Shown piece by piece: positions 9,265 through 18,210 of a DNA stretch of 64,000 nucleotides. The position numbers were made by a program, and so were the translations under genes. A model generated the notes under the pieces. The model made no database searches, was not told where the DNA came from, and saw nothing but the letters and a program-made list of their open reading frames with translations. Within the stretch, counting starts at the first letter, position 1. Every line of letters starts with the position of its first letter. Origin of the DNA: Notoacmeibacter marinus. GTDB lineage: Bacteria; Pseudomonadota; Alphaproteobacteria; Rhizobiales; Rhizobiaceae. The stretch is from the NCBI RefSeq assembly GCF_002238045.1, contig NZ_NBYO01000003.1:434001-498000 (forward strand). The letters run 5' to 3'.

Positions 9265-9870
9265 ATGTTCGACCAAAGAGAGAAGATCGGCCTTTTTATC
9301 GATGGCGCCAATGTCTACGCGACCAGCAAGGCCCTGGGATTCGATATCGACTATCGTCGCCTTCTGGCGCATTTCAAGTCGCTCGGCTATGTGCTGCGCG
9401 CCTATTATTACACCGCCCTTGTCGAGGATCAGGAATACTCATCGATCCGTCCGCTGATCGACTGGCTGGACTATAATGGCTACACCGTGGTGACGAAGCC
9501 GGCCAAGGAGTTCACCGATTCCATGGGCCGCCGAAAAATCAAAGGCAATATGGACATCGAACTGACGATCGATGCCCTGGAGCTGGTGCCCTCGCTCGAT
9601 CACTACGTCATTTTCTCAGGCGACGGCGATTTCCGCAGTCTGGTCGAAGCGCTTCAGCGCAGGGGTCGCAAGGTCTCAATCATTTCCACATTGTCCAGCC
9701 AGCCGCCCATGATCGCCGATGACCTTCGGCGCCAGGCCGACCACTTTCTCGACATTGCCGATTTGAAGAACGAGATCGGAAGGGACAGCAGCGGAGACCG
9801 GTTGCCGCGACGCTATGCTCCCGATCCTGTCGAGGAAGACGCCGACGATTACGAATATGACGACCAGTAG
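9265..9870 (+). CDS. NYN domain protein (LabA/DUF88 family)
   Basis: Predicted PIN-like ribonuclease of the NYN/LabA family, 201 aa. The domain fills about residues 5-170. The acidic cluster typical of these nucleases is visible: LFIDGANVY (Asp13), an acidic residue in KGNMDIELTIDAL, and FSGDGDFRSLVEAL. The C-terminal 30 residues are an acidic tail ending in DDYEYDDQ. The position between rpoZ and smpB is conserved in Hyphomicrobiales, which suggests a role in RNA metabolism. The actual substrate is not known. Confidence 0.88.
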   Translation: MFDQREKIGLFIDGANVYATSKALGFDIDYRRLLAHFKSLGYVLRAYYYTALVEDQEYSSIRPLIDWLDYNGYTVVTKPAKEFTDSMGRRKIKGNMDIELTIDALELVPSLDHYVIFSGDGDFRSLVEALQRRGRKVSIISTLSSQPPMIADDLRRQADHFLDIADLKNEIGRDSSGDRLPRRYAPDPVEEDADDYEYDDQ

Positions 9871-9916
9871 GCGACAGGCAGTGGAGCGTCTTTGCGATCC
9901 GCGGTTCTAAAACCGC

Positions 9917-10390
9917 TCATCCATGCTCCTTCATCAGCCGCCGCTTCTGGCGGTTCCAATCGCGTTCCTTGCTGGTCTGGCGCTTGTCGGCCACGTTTTT
10001 GCCCTTCGCAATACCCAACAGGAGCTTGGCGACGCCGCGCTCATTGAAATAGAGCTTCAGAGGAATCGCCGTCATGCCCTGACGGTCGATCTCCTTGGCC
10101 AGGCGCGCCATTTCACGCTTGTTCAGAAGCAGTTTGCGCAGACGACGCGGCTCGTGGTTGAAACGATTGCCCTGCGTGTATTCGGGAATATAGCTGTTGA
10201 TCAGCCAATACTCGCCATTCTCCTCGGACGCATAGCTTTCTGCGATATTTGCTTCGCCATTGCGCAGGCTCTTGACCTCGGTGCCTGTCAAAACCAGGCC
10301 CGCCTCGATCGTATCTTCGATCTGATAGTTGAACCGCGCCTTGCGGTTTTCCGCAATGGTCCGGCTGTTGGGGTCGCTCTTTTTTGCCAT
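9917..10390 (-). CDS. smpB: SsrA-binding protein SmpB
   Basis: Binds tmRNA and brings it to stalled ribosomes for trans-translation. The 157-aa protein shows the family blocks [29 protein letters not shown] and [12 protein letters not shown]. The basic C-terminal tail [17 protein letters not shown] enters the mRNA channel of the ribosome in characterised homologues. The gene lies 25 bp downstream of dapA on the same strand, a pairing common in this order. No tmRNA gene is seen in the window. Confidence 0.96.
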   Translation of the reverse strand: MAKKSDPNSRTIAENRKARFNYQIEDTIEAGLVLTGTEVKSLRNGEANIAESYASEENGEYWLINSYIPEYTQGNRFNHEPRRLRKLLLNKREMARLAKEIDRQGMTAIPLKLYFNERGVAKLLLGIAKGKNVADKRQTSKERDWNRQKRRLMKEHG

Positions 10391-10415
10391 GCCTCTAGGT
10401 CTGGTCGCCCGGCGC

Positions 10416-11297
10416 TCAGTTCAAGAGGCCGGCGTGGCGCATGGCCGCATCGAGGGTGGTTGCTGTATCCTCGTCCACCGTCACAAGCGGCGAACGCACG
10501 ACATTCTGCATCCGGCCAAGCCGGGAAAGGCAATACTTCGCGCCGGTCGGATTGGGCTCGATAAAGAGCGATTTGTGGAGCGGCATCAGCCGATCCTGCA
10601 ATTCGATCGCTCTGTTCCGGTCGCCGGCAAGCGTTGCCTTCTGGAATTCGGCACAGAGGGCCGGGGCGACATTGGCCGTCACCGAAATGCAGCCGACGCC
10701 GCCATGGGCGTTGAAACCAAGCGCAGTGGAATCCTCGCCGGAGAGCTGAATGAAATCCTTGCCGCAGGCGGCTCGCTGCTCGCTCACCCGGTCCACCTTT
10801 GCTGTCGCATCCTTCACACCAATGAAGTTACTGAAATTGTGGACGAGACGGCCCATCGTCTCCGGCGTCATGTCGACGATCGACCGGCCCGGAATGTTGT
10901 AGATCACGATCGGAATGGAAACCGCTTCGGCAATAGCCGCAAAATGGGCGTAGAGGCCCCGCTGGTTCGGCTTGTTATAATAAGGCGTCACGACGAGAAC
11001 GGCGTCGGCTTTGACGCTCTCGGCAAATCGCGCGAAATCAATAGCCTCGGCTGTGTTGTTGGACCCGGCGCCGGCAACCACGGGCACACGGCCATTGGCG
11101 ATCTCGACGGCCATCTCGATCACGCGCTTGTGTTCGTCATGGGTCAGCGTCGGGCTTTCGCCGCTAGTGCCGACCGGCACCAGACCATCGCTTCCTTCGC
11201 CGATCTGCCATTCGACGAACTCGCCAAACGCTTTCTCGTCGACCGCTCCATCGCGCGTGAATGGGGTGACGAGCGCGGGCAGCGATCCTCTCAACAT
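10416..11297 (-). CDS. dapA: 4-hydroxy-tetrahydrodipicolinate synthase
   Basis: Condenses pyruvate with aspartate semialdehyde, the first committed step to lysine and meso-diaminopimelate. With the start at 11297 the protein has 293 aa. It has the TIM-barrel motif [11 protein letters not shown] (about residues 41-51), the catalytic-triad tyrosine in VIYNIPGRS (Tyr133) and the Schiff-base lysine in [10 protein letters not shown] (Lys162). The start is chosen because GGAG lies 6 nt upstream. An ATG two codons earlier has no room for a ribosome binding site, and a still longer frame begins MKSGLM without family similarity. Confidence 0.95.
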   Translation of the reverse strand: MLRGSLPALVTPFTRDGAVDEKAFGEFVEWQIGEGSDGLVPVGTSGESPTLTHDEHKRVIEMAVEIANGRVPVVAGAGSNNTAEAIDFARFAESVKADAVLVVTPYYNKPNQRGLYAHFAAIAEAVSIPIVIYNIPGRSIVDMTPETMGRLVHNFSNFIGVKDATAKVDRVSEQRAACGKDFIQLSGEDSTALGFNAHGGVGCISVTANVAPALCAEFQKATLAGDRNRAIELQDRLMPLHKSLFIEPNPTGAKYCLSRLGRMQNVVRSPLVTVDEDTATTLDAAMRHAGLLN

Positions 11298-11567
11298 GAT
11301 CATCTCCAGATGGCGGGGCGGGCGCGAGGGGTTCGCGCCTCGGTCAGAAGCGGCGCACCATAATTTGCAGCCCTTGGCGCGGCAAGCCTCCTGCGATGCG
11401 GAAAGTGATGCTGTCCATTGGATCGAATTGGATCGGCCGGCGCAAGATTTCATTAACCCGGACTTCACTGTCGCACCGTATTGTTGTGCGCTAATGTAGG
11501 CTGGTTGACATGCGCCATCGCGCGGAGGCCGGCTCGAGTCCCCCTGTTCCGCTTAACTGGAGCGATC

Positions 11568-13553
11568 ATGCGTTTGCGTTCTCTTCTCTCCGCCAGTGTT
11601 GTTCTGTCCGTCCTGTTCGCCGCAGCGCCATCGGGGCCGCTGGCGCAGGAAACCTCGGCCATTCCTCCGCGAACCGAAGCCCCCTCCGCTTACAATCCCG
11701 CGCGGCTGAAGGCCGGGCTCGACGCGATCACGGCGGACCGGTGGGACCAGGCGCGCGCCATCCGCGACAGCCTTACGGGGCTCGACCGAGAGATCATGAG
11801 CTGGGCCGTCGCTTTCTATGGCGGCAAGAACATTCCGTCGGGCGAGATCGCGGCGGCTGCCGCCACACTGCCGGACTGGCCCGGCATGAAGACACTTCGC
11901 CAAAATTCCGAACGGGCGCTTGCTTCCGAGAACCATCCCCCGCGTTCCATCGTAGCCGCTTTTGGCAACAGCCAGCCGGAGACGATCGAAGGCGCGCGTG
12001 CGCTGGCCAATGCGCAACTGGCGCTCGGCAACAAATCCGGAGCAGCCGCCGCCATAACGCCGCTATGGCGGACGGCAAAGCTCGATGCCGCGGACGAGGC
12101 CGCTATTTTGCGCCGATACGGTGCGATCATTCCCCGGGGCGCTCACTGCGACCGGATGGAAGCCATGCTCTACAAAGATCGCATCCGCAGCGCGGAACGA
12201 GTGGCCGGGCCGTGCGGACGGGCGCGCCTTCATGCCGCCTTCGCAGCCGTGACCCGCAAGCAAAAGGATACGTGGGGCCGGCTGTCGGCCGTTCCGAAGA
12301 GCGAGCGCAGCGACGCGTTCTATTTCGCCAAGGCCCGGCATCTGCGCTGGCAAGGCAAATATCACGAGGCCGCTAAAACCCTGCTCGCCGCACCGGAGAA
12401 ATCCGGCCGTATCGACCCGGAAGCCTGGTGGTTCGAGCGGCGCGTGCTTTCGCGCGAACTGCTCGATATCAAACAGCCTGCCCTCGCCTATCGCGTGGTG
12501 TCGGAGCATGGCGGCGGCAAGCCACGCACCCGTATCGACGCATCCTTCCACGCCGGTTGGTATGCACTACGTTTTCTGCAGGAGCCGAAACGGGCCGCGA
12601 GCCATTTCCGCAACATCCTGCTGCGCGCCGAAGGACCGATCTCGCGGGCGCGTGGCTATTACTGGATGGGCCGCGCCTCGGAAGCCGGCGGCGGCGGTAC
12701 CCCGCAGGAATATTACGCCCAAGCTGCCCGTTACGATGTGGCATTTTACGGCCAGCTCGCAGCAGCCAAGCTCGGCCGAAACCGCCTGAGCGTCGATTTC
12801 CCGAAACCATCGAACGCCGACCGGGCACGCTTTTCCCAACGCCACGCCGTGCAGGCCATTCAACGTCTGGAGGCCGCCGGGCACGAGCACCGCGCTCGCC
12901 AACTCTATTTCGATCTGGCGCGCGAACTGACCAGCCCGGGCGAGCTTGCTCTTCTCGCCGTCAAGGCCGAGCGCAGCAAGGGCCATTATATGGGCCTCAA
13001 GGTCGGCAAGATTGCTGCATCGCGCGGGCTCGATATCGGTGCGCTCGCTCATCCCATCGGCGCGATCCCAGCCCAGGCGCAGATCGGCGGCTCGGACAAG
13101 GCTCTTGCCTACGCCATTGCGCGCCAGGAGAGCGAGTTCAACGCCGGCGCGGTCTCCCATGCCGGAGCGCGCGGCCTTCTGCAACTAATGCCCGGCACGG
13201 CCAAGCAGATGGCCCGCAAGGCCGGCCTTGCCTATAATTCGCGACGGCTGACGAGCGACCCGGCTTACAACGCCATTCTCGGGACGCATTATCTCGGCGA
13301 ACAGCTCGACCGATTCGACGGTTCGATGATCCTGACCTTCGCCGGTTACAATGCCGGTCCGCGCCGGGCTGCCGAATGGGTGCAGAGATATGGCGATCCG
13401 CGCGGCAAGAGTGTGGAGGCTGTCATCGACTGGGTCGAACGCATTCCCTATACGGAGACGCGAGGCTACGTGCAGCGCGTGATGGAAAACTACCAGGTCT
13501 ATCGCATGCGGCTGACCGGAACGGTGAACCCGGCCGCCGATCTCACCCGGTAG
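11568..13553 (+). CDS. Soluble lytic murein transglycosylase (Slt family)
   Basis: Periplasmic enzyme cleaving peptidoglycan between MurNAc and GlcNAc to give 1,6-anhydro products. The 661-aa product starts at 11568, where GGAG precedes the ATG. It has a signal peptide of about 26 residues (basic start, hydrophobic core, A-A-P-S-G-P-L-A-Q). A long helical superhelix region precedes a C-terminal SLT domain (about residues 515-640). That domain contains the catalytic Glu in ARQESEFN, then GARGLLQLMPGTA and FAGYNAGPRRA. The domain order matches Slt70-type enzymes. It is transcribed divergently from dapA. Confidence 0.93.
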   Translation: MRLRSLLSASVVLSVLFAAAPSGPLAQETSAIPPRTEAPSAYNPARLKAGLDAITADRWDQARAIRDSLTGLDREIMSWAVAFYGGKNIPSGEIAAAAATLPDWPGMKTLRQNSERALASENHPPRSIVAAFGNSQPETIEGARALANAQLALGNKSGAAAAITPLWRTAKLDAADEAAILRRYGAIIPRGAHCDRMEAMLYKDRIRSAERVAGPCGRARLHAAFAAVTRKQKDTWGRLSAVPKSERSDAFYFAKARHLRWQGKYHEAAKTLLAAPEKSGRIDPEAWWFERRVLSRELLDIKQPALAYRVVSEHGGGKPRTRIDASFHAGWYALRFLQEPKRAASHFRNILLRAEGPISRARGYYWMGRASEAGGGGTPQEYYAQAARYDVAFYGQLAAAKLGRNRLSVDFPKPSNADRARFSQRHAVQAIQRLEAAGHEHRARQLYFDLARELTSPGELALLAVKAERSKGHYMGLKVGKIAASRGLDIGALAHPIGAIPAQAQIGGSDKALAYAIARQESEFNAGAVSHAGARGLLQLMPGTAKQMARKAGLAYNSRRLTSDPAYNAILGTHYLGEQLDRFDGSMILTFAGYNAGPRRAAEWVQRYGDPRGKSVEAVIDWVERIPYTETRGYVQRVMENYQVYRMRLTGTVNPAADLTR

Positions 13554-13617
13554 CGCTGGAATTTCCCGTGTTCACGCCTATCCTCTGATCGGAACAAACC
13601 GAAAAGGGATAGCGGCG

Positions 13618-14541
13618 ATGATCGATGATGAAGCCCTCGGCCACGAAGGCGAAGTGCGCCGATTCGGCGCACCGGACGGCACCGAGATTGCCGTTCGTAT
13701 CTTCGGCGCGCCAGTTCCCGGCCGCCTGCCGGTGGTGTGTTTACCGGGCCTGACCCGCAACAGCCGCGATTTCACCGCGCTTGCGAAAATCCTGATGGAA
13801 ACCGGCGAGGGCCGGCAGATCTTTGCCTTCGATTTTCGCGGACGCGGCCTATCCCGGCCCAGCGAGAACTGGGAAGACTACAATATCATCGTGGAAGCCG
13901 GCGACGTTCTGGCCGGCATGACGGCGCTTGGGCTTCCCGACGCGCTTTTTATCGGCACCTCGCGCGGCGGGATGGTCATGCACGTTCTTGCCGCCATGCG
14001 GCCGACCGCCATGGTGGCCGGCGTGCTGAACGATGTCGGCCCGGTGATCGGACTGAAAGGCCTTGCCCATATCAAGAACTATCTGTCCCGCGCCGGACGG
14101 GAAGTGGACGAGGACGCCGTTCTGCCTGGAATGCGCAAGGCGCTTGGCGATGCGTTTTCTGCGGTGCCCGACGATGATTTCAGGCGTTTCGGCCTCGCCG
14201 GAATGCGGTGGACGGAGGACGACAAGCTCGTTTCCGATTTCGACCTCGACCTGCTCAAGACCCTCGAAGCGTGGGAACCCGGCAAACCGCTTCCGCCCTT
14301 GTGGGACCAGTTCGAAAGCCTCGCTGCGATGCCGCTAATGGTCATCCGTGGCGGGAATTCGGAATTGCTGGAGGCTACGACGCTGGAGCAGATGCAGGAG
14401 GCCGACCCCGACATGACAACTATTACCGTATCAGGACAAGGACACCCGGTTCTGTTGGAAACCGGCGACCTGCCTCAGCGGATCGCCGCCTTTTTCGACG
14501 AGGCGGAGACCCGCCACAACGAGACGGTCGGCGCACTCTGA
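13618..14541 (+). CDS. Alpha/beta-fold hydrolase
   Basis: Predicted serine hydrolase of the alpha/beta fold, 307 aa, without a signal peptide, so cytoplasmic. The nucleophile elbow is GTSRGG near residue 122. The oxyanion-region motif LPGLTRNSRDF precedes it, and the likely catalytic His is in GQGHPVLLE near the end. The early motif FDFRGRGLS and a cap region fit esterase- or haloalkane-dehalogenase-like families, but the substrate is not evident. It follows the transglycosylase by 64 bp in the same direction and converges with the helix-hairpin-helix gene. Confidence 0.85.
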   Translation: MIDDEALGHEGEVRRFGAPDGTEIAVRIFGAPVPGRLPVVCLPGLTRNSRDFTALAKILMETGEGRQIFAFDFRGRGLSRPSENWEDYNIIVEAGDVLAGMTALGLPDALFIGTSRGGMVMHVLAAMRPTAMVAGVLNDVGPVIGLKGLAHIKNYLSRAGREVDEDAVLPGMRKALGDAFSAVPDDDFRRFGLAGMRWTEDDKLVSDFDLDLLKTLEAWEPGKPLPPLWDQFESLAAMPLMVIRGGNSELLEATTLEQMQEADPDMTTITVSGQGHPVLLETGDLPQRIAAFFDEAETRHNETVGAL

Positions 14542-14563
14542 CATTGGTTTCAGATCGAGCGGT

Positions 14564-16459
14564 TCAGCCCTGGTCGCTTCCCTCGTTCATCAATTCGCGC
14601 GCCAGTTCGATCCAGTTCTCCCGTTCCACGCGACCAGGGAAAAAAAGCTGCTCGCCGAACCACGCCGCCTCATCCGGCCCCCAGGCCGCAATCTGCGCGT
14701 AGCTCGTCACGCCGAGTTCATGCAGGCGCTGCTCTGTCGCCGGGCCTACGCCCCTGATGCGGCTGAGATCATCCGACCCATGCGGATGCGCCGACCCCGC
14801 GGGAGGATCGGACGGCACCGCCTCATTGGTCCTATCGACCGGCGGCGGCATATCAAGCCATTCCGATCCGTCGACCGGCTGCCCCGATCCGACAGGCGCG
14901 GCACCTCGATCATGACTGTCCCGGAGGATCGGCTCGAACCCATCCTCGATAGAGGTTTCATCATCCTCGTCGCTCGGTCCGGGTGACAGGACCGTCTTAC
15001 TTTGAGAAGAAGCCTGGTTGTCATCAGAAAGGGCCTCATCCTCCGATGCGACCCGCCGCATTTCGCTCTCCTCGATCCGCGGGACCGGCCGATCTTCCTC
15101 GGCCGGCTCGCTTTCTTCGGCAAGTTTTTCGACTGCCCCGGCAAGACGCTCAGGTCGCGCCTCATCATCCATACCGATTGCGAAGGCGGTTCCATCAGCC
15201 TGGAATGCAGAAGGATCGCCGGAATCGAAATCCTCGATCACCTCTCCGTGCGAAGGCGAACCGGCACTTCGGCCCAATGCTTGAGCAGCGACGGCAGACG
15301 GCAGGGGCATCGCGACAGCTGGGCCCCATAGTCGCCCCTTCGGAATCTCATGGTCCATATTCAGGATCGGGTCGTCTTTACTGTCTTCAGTCACGCTCTT
15401 ATCCAATGTCCCGGAAGATGGAGGCGAGACGCCCCATTTTGTTCGCACCAACGCATCAACATCGCCAATCGGGCGAAACGGCGGCCTCACTTCCGAACGC
15501 GCCTCGCTTCTTTTCGAAGGACGCCAGCTCTCCGCACCCTTGGATGCGGTCAGGCTCGCCGGATCGCTCGCATAAATGTCGCTCGACGGACTGTCTTCAA
15601 CAGTTCGCGGCCGAATTTGGAGCCGCATCGCTTCATCCGTGGCTGATGGCGGAAGTGAAGGAGCGGCCTTGCCCTCGGTCGCGGCGCGACCACGCCACAG
15701 TGCGGTGTTCAACGCAGGCAGATCGAGCGGCTCACGTGCGTTTGTCGCTTCGTTCACAGCAGCCGCATCAGAAGACGGCGAGGTATCGCGCGTCGTTCCG
15801 GAAGGCACGATGCTGACGACAGCGGGCCGTTGACCGTCGTCGGGCAGCGCCTGGGCACCGAGAACGGCACCCGCGATCGCCGGGTCGAGCGGTCGGAATA
15901 CCCGTGCCTCAGTGGATGACGGCGCATAATCTCCATGGGCAGGGCGTTTGGCCCGCCAATCGGTCGCGTTTGGACCTTGATCGTCAGTCGCCCTTGCCGG
16001 CCAGCCTTCTACAGCCTCGACCGGGGGCATGGACGCGACCTGCAACCGCCAACGCTCATCGGACGTCAGCGGCGGCAAGGACGGCGGTGGACCATTTGCA
16101 GCACTTGCCATGGCCAGCGCGCTGGCCGAGCGCGCCATATCCGCCAGACGATCCTCGGTGAGGCGGAGACGGACCGGAAGGCGCGGATCAGACCGCTCGA
16201 ATGCGGCACCCTTTCTATCGGCACCATCAATCTCGCCTTGCGCCGAGCCATTTTCCACCACCTCATCTTTGACCGACCTGGCGGGGCTCGATGTCTCGAC
16301 CTCGGTCGAACACGATACCGCATCAACCGTCGGCCTCGGCGCGGTACGTCGCTGGAACAGGGCGAAGAACCGTCTAAGAATCCAGCCCAAAACGATGCCG
16401 AGCAGCGTGACCCAGACAAACAGAATCAGCGCTTGCAGAAAGGGTAAACTGACGTTCAC
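14564..16459 (-). CDS. Membrane-anchored acidic protein with C-terminal helix-hairpin-helix domain
   Basis: Not a recognised named protein. The 631-aa product starts at GTG 16459, which overlaps the stop of the upstream 64-aa gene (GTGA). One N-terminal membrane span (about residues 5-28) is followed by a basic stretch, then about 500 residues of low-complexity, acidic, Ser/Pro/Asp-rich sequence with little predicted order. The last 70 residues form a globular domain with LSRIRGVGPATEQRLHELGV and ITSYAQ/WGPDE-like segments. This resembles the helix-hairpin-helix domain seen as an extension on some alphaproteobacterial NADH dehydrogenase subunits. The HhH call is from motif only. A role in scaffolding or nucleic-acid contact at the membrane is speculation. 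Confidence 0.7.
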   Translation of the reverse strand: MNVSLPFLQALILFVWVTLLGIVLGWILRRFFALFQRRTAPRPTVDAVSCSTEVETSSPARSVKDEVVENGSAQGEIDGADRKGAAFERSDPRLPVRLRLTEDRLADMARSASALAMASAANGPPPSLPPLTSDERWRLQVASMPPVEAVEGWPARATDDQGPNATDWRAKRPAHGDYAPSSTEARVFRPLDPAIAGAVLGAQALPDDGQRPAVVSIVPSGTTRDTSPSSDAAAVNEATNAREPLDLPALNTALWRGRAATEGKAAPSLPPSATDEAMRLQIRPRTVEDSPSSDIYASDPASLTASKGAESWRPSKRSEARSEVRPPFRPIGDVDALVRTKWGVSPPSSGTLDKSVTEDSKDDPILNMDHEIPKGRLWGPAVAMPLPSAVAAQALGRSAGSPSHGEVIEDFDSGDPSAFQADGTAFAIGMDDEARPERLAGAVEKLAEESEPAEEDRPVPRIEESEMRRVASEDEALSDDNQASSQSKTVLSPGPSDEDDETSIEDGFEPILRDSHDRGAAPVGSGQPVDGSEWLDMPPPVDRTNEAVPSDPPAGSAHPHGSDDLSRIRGVGPATEQRLHELGVTSYAQIAAWGPDEAAWFGEQLFFPGRVERENWIELARELMNEGSDQG

Positions 16460-16650
16460 CGTCCCCTCCCCGGCGCGCCGAGCCTCCAGCCGATTGCAAG
16501 TGAGAAGAGAAAGACGATGAGAAGCAGCCACCAGATCTGCCCGACAAGACCGGCCACCGGAGCAGGCAAGATGGTCGTGGCCCGATCAGCTACCATAACG
16601 CCGATATCGTCCAGTCCGGTCGACCAACGCTCACCCAGCACTCTTTCCAT
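16456..16650 (-). CDS. Small single-span membrane protein
   Basis: Unrecognised 64-aa protein with one hydrophobic segment at about residues 37-58 (IWWLLLIVFLFSLAIGW) and a basic C-terminus. A strong AGGAGG lies 7 nt before the ATG. The stop overlaps the GTG start of the next gene, so translation of the two is probably coupled. This spacing is the main reason to accept it as a real gene. It probably sits in the inner membrane with the larger partner. Confidence 0.65.
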   Translation of the reverse strand: MERVLGERWSTGLDDIGVMVADRATTILPAPVAGLVGQIWWLLLIVFLFSLAIGWRLGAPGRGR

Positions 16651-16745
16651 CGCGCCGCCTCCTCGCGCTCCAACATGGGCAGCAAGGTTCTTCTCTCAAC
16701 GCCGAGAATGCAAGTGCGATACGCCGATACCGGCCTGACAGAAGC

Positions 16746-17123
16746 TCAGCCCGCAGCGCGTTCCGGTTCGACGATCTCCTGCGCAAACCGCCGAAGCAAC
16801 ACCGGCCAGTCGCACGGCTTCTGCCAGACAGTTACATCCGCCAAAACGCCTGTCGTCACATCGCTGTCCATGCCGCCGGTACAGAAAACGAAGGGCTTGC
16901 CCCTGTCGTGCAGGGCCAGGCCGATAGCCTTGCTGGTGCCGTCCGACAATTTGTGATCGAGGATCGCCGCATCGAACTGGATCGTCTCCAGCGCCTTTTC
17001 GGCCGCCGCAACCGAACGCAGATCGGCCACGACCTGCCCGCCGAGGCTTTCGATCTCCGTGGCGATATCGAGCGCGATCAGCGGTTCGTCCTCAAGAACG
17101 AGAAATCGTTTTCCCTGGAACAT
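16746..17123 (-). CDS. Stand-alone response regulator receiver protein
   Basis: A single CheY-like receiver domain (125 aa) with no output domain. The expected residues are present: the acidic pair in VLEDEPLIALD, phospho-acceptor Asp in ILDHKLSDG (near residue 56), Thr in FVFCTGGMD and Lys in VWQKPCD. Single-domain receivers of this sort in alphaproteobacteria often act as phosphate carriers or sinks in stress-response phosphorelays. No histidine kinase is adjacent. A 145-bp AT-rich gap separates it from the upstream Crp/Fnr gene and probably holds its promoter. Confidence 0.85.
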   Translation of the reverse strand: MFQGKRFLVLEDEPLIALDIATEIESLGGQVVADLRSVAAAEKALETIQFDAAILDHKLSDGTSKAIGLALHDRGKPFVFCTGGMDSDVTTGVLADVTVWQKPCDWPVLLRRFAQEIVEPERAAG

Positions 17124-17268
17124 CGCTTCGATCCGCTACCCTCACGATACAGCATCGGAAGCTGCATCTTCGCCTCTCACGTACGGGCTTACGACTGGGC
17201 GAGCTACAATCGAAATTGAAATTTATCATTATACAATATCAACATACGCCAAACTGGGTCTTCACAGT

Positions 17269-18009
17269 CTAGTATTCCGGGAACCAGCTCGTATCGAGGG
17301 CCCGGTGATAATTTTCGTAGTCGACGATCCGCTCCATTGCGGCCTCGTTCAGGATCTCCAGCCGGTAGCCATCCGAGCGGGCGATCAGACCTTCGCGCTC
17401 AAGCCGGATCAGCGTCTTAGAGACGTGCACATTGGTCAGGCCGACATAGTCGCCAATCTCCGTCTGCGAGAGCGGTATCGTGAACGGCCATTTGACGTCC
17501 GCATCGGTGAGACGGATCTGGTTGATTGTGTCGAGCAGCATCTGAATGAGGCGTTCGCGCGCATCCATACGGCCAATGGCGCGCAGACGGCTCACCATGC
17601 TCTCCTGATCGCGGCACGACATGGCGAATAGAATGGCGGCCAGGCGCTCCGCCTTGCTGAAGACCATCTGCAGCGCTTCTGGCAGGAAAGGGCAAAGTAC
17701 GACCGTGCTCGCGCTGCGAACGCTGCAAGCCACAGTGGCCGATGGCAGGCTTTCGAAACCGATCAGATCGCCCGGCATGTGCAGTTTGACGATCTGGCGG
17801 CGGCCATCGCGCGTATCGACATAGGAGTAGGCCCAGCCTTCCTTGACGATGTAGAGGTTTTTCAGCGGCTCGCCGGCGGCGACGATCTCGTAATGGCGCT
17901 GAAACGTCTGTTCCTCACGCTCGAGCAATGCCAGATGCGCAAGATCCCGTTCAGTCAAAAGAACGTAATTTGACAATTTGGCCGCAAGGCAGCCCATCGA
18001 ATCGTGCAT
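17269..18009 (-). CDS. Crp/Fnr family transcriptional regulator
   Basis: DNA-binding regulator with an N-terminal cyclic-nucleotide-binding-like beta barrel (about residues 25-140) and a C-terminal winged helix. The recognition region reads SQTEIGDYVGLTNVHVSKTLIRLEREGLI. The FNR-type N-terminal Cys cluster is absent, so it is unlikely to be an Fe-S oxygen sensor; the ligand is unknown. The start is taken at ATG 18009 because GGGGG lies 5 nt upstream; a GTG two codons earlier lacks that spacing. It is divergent from galU, and an inverted repeat in the shared region could be its operator. Confidence 0.85.
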   Translation of the reverse strand: MHDSMGCLAAKLSNYVLLTERDLAHLALLEREEQTFQRHYEIVAAGEPLKNLYIVKEGWAYSYVDTRDGRRQIVKLHMPGDLIGFESLPSATVACSVRSASTVVLCPFLPEALQMVFSKAERLAAILFAMSCRDQESMVSRLRAIGRMDARERLIQMLLDTINQIRLTDADVKWPFTIPLSQTEIGDYVGLTNVHVSKTLIRLEREGLIARSDGYRLEILNEAAMERIVDYENYHRALDTSWFPEY

Positions 18010-18057
18010 CCACACCCCCGCTACATGCTGTGACTAGTCGCCAAGCGGCCCATCCGA

Positions 18058-18075
18058 CCTTAAACAGGATTAAGG
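18058..18075. promoter_or_regulatory. Inverted repeat between Crp/Fnr gene and galU
   Basis: CCTTAA and TTAAGG form a perfect 6-bp inverted repeat with a 6-nt spacer, located 48 bp upstream of the Crp/Fnr gene start in the divergent intergenic region. The geometry is compatible with a dimeric regulator, possibly the adjacent Crp/Fnr protein. It is not a CtrA box, whose TTAA half-sites are 7 nt apart. Function is inferred from symmetry and position alone. Confidence 0.35.
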
Positions 18076-18210
18076 CAGTGCGGGTTTCACACATTTTCGA
18101 ATGGCGCACCAACTTCAAAAAGGTGAAAGGCTTCAGACTTGGAGGCCTGCGATCGGTGCCTATAGTTTAGAACGCGATCAAGACTGTTATTCAAGGGGAG
18201 ACTAAAACAT

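Noticed and set aside
18058-18075. CtrA binding site
   Set aside because: The TTAA half-sites are 6 nt apart and not 7, and the flanking bases make it a symmetric repeat instead.
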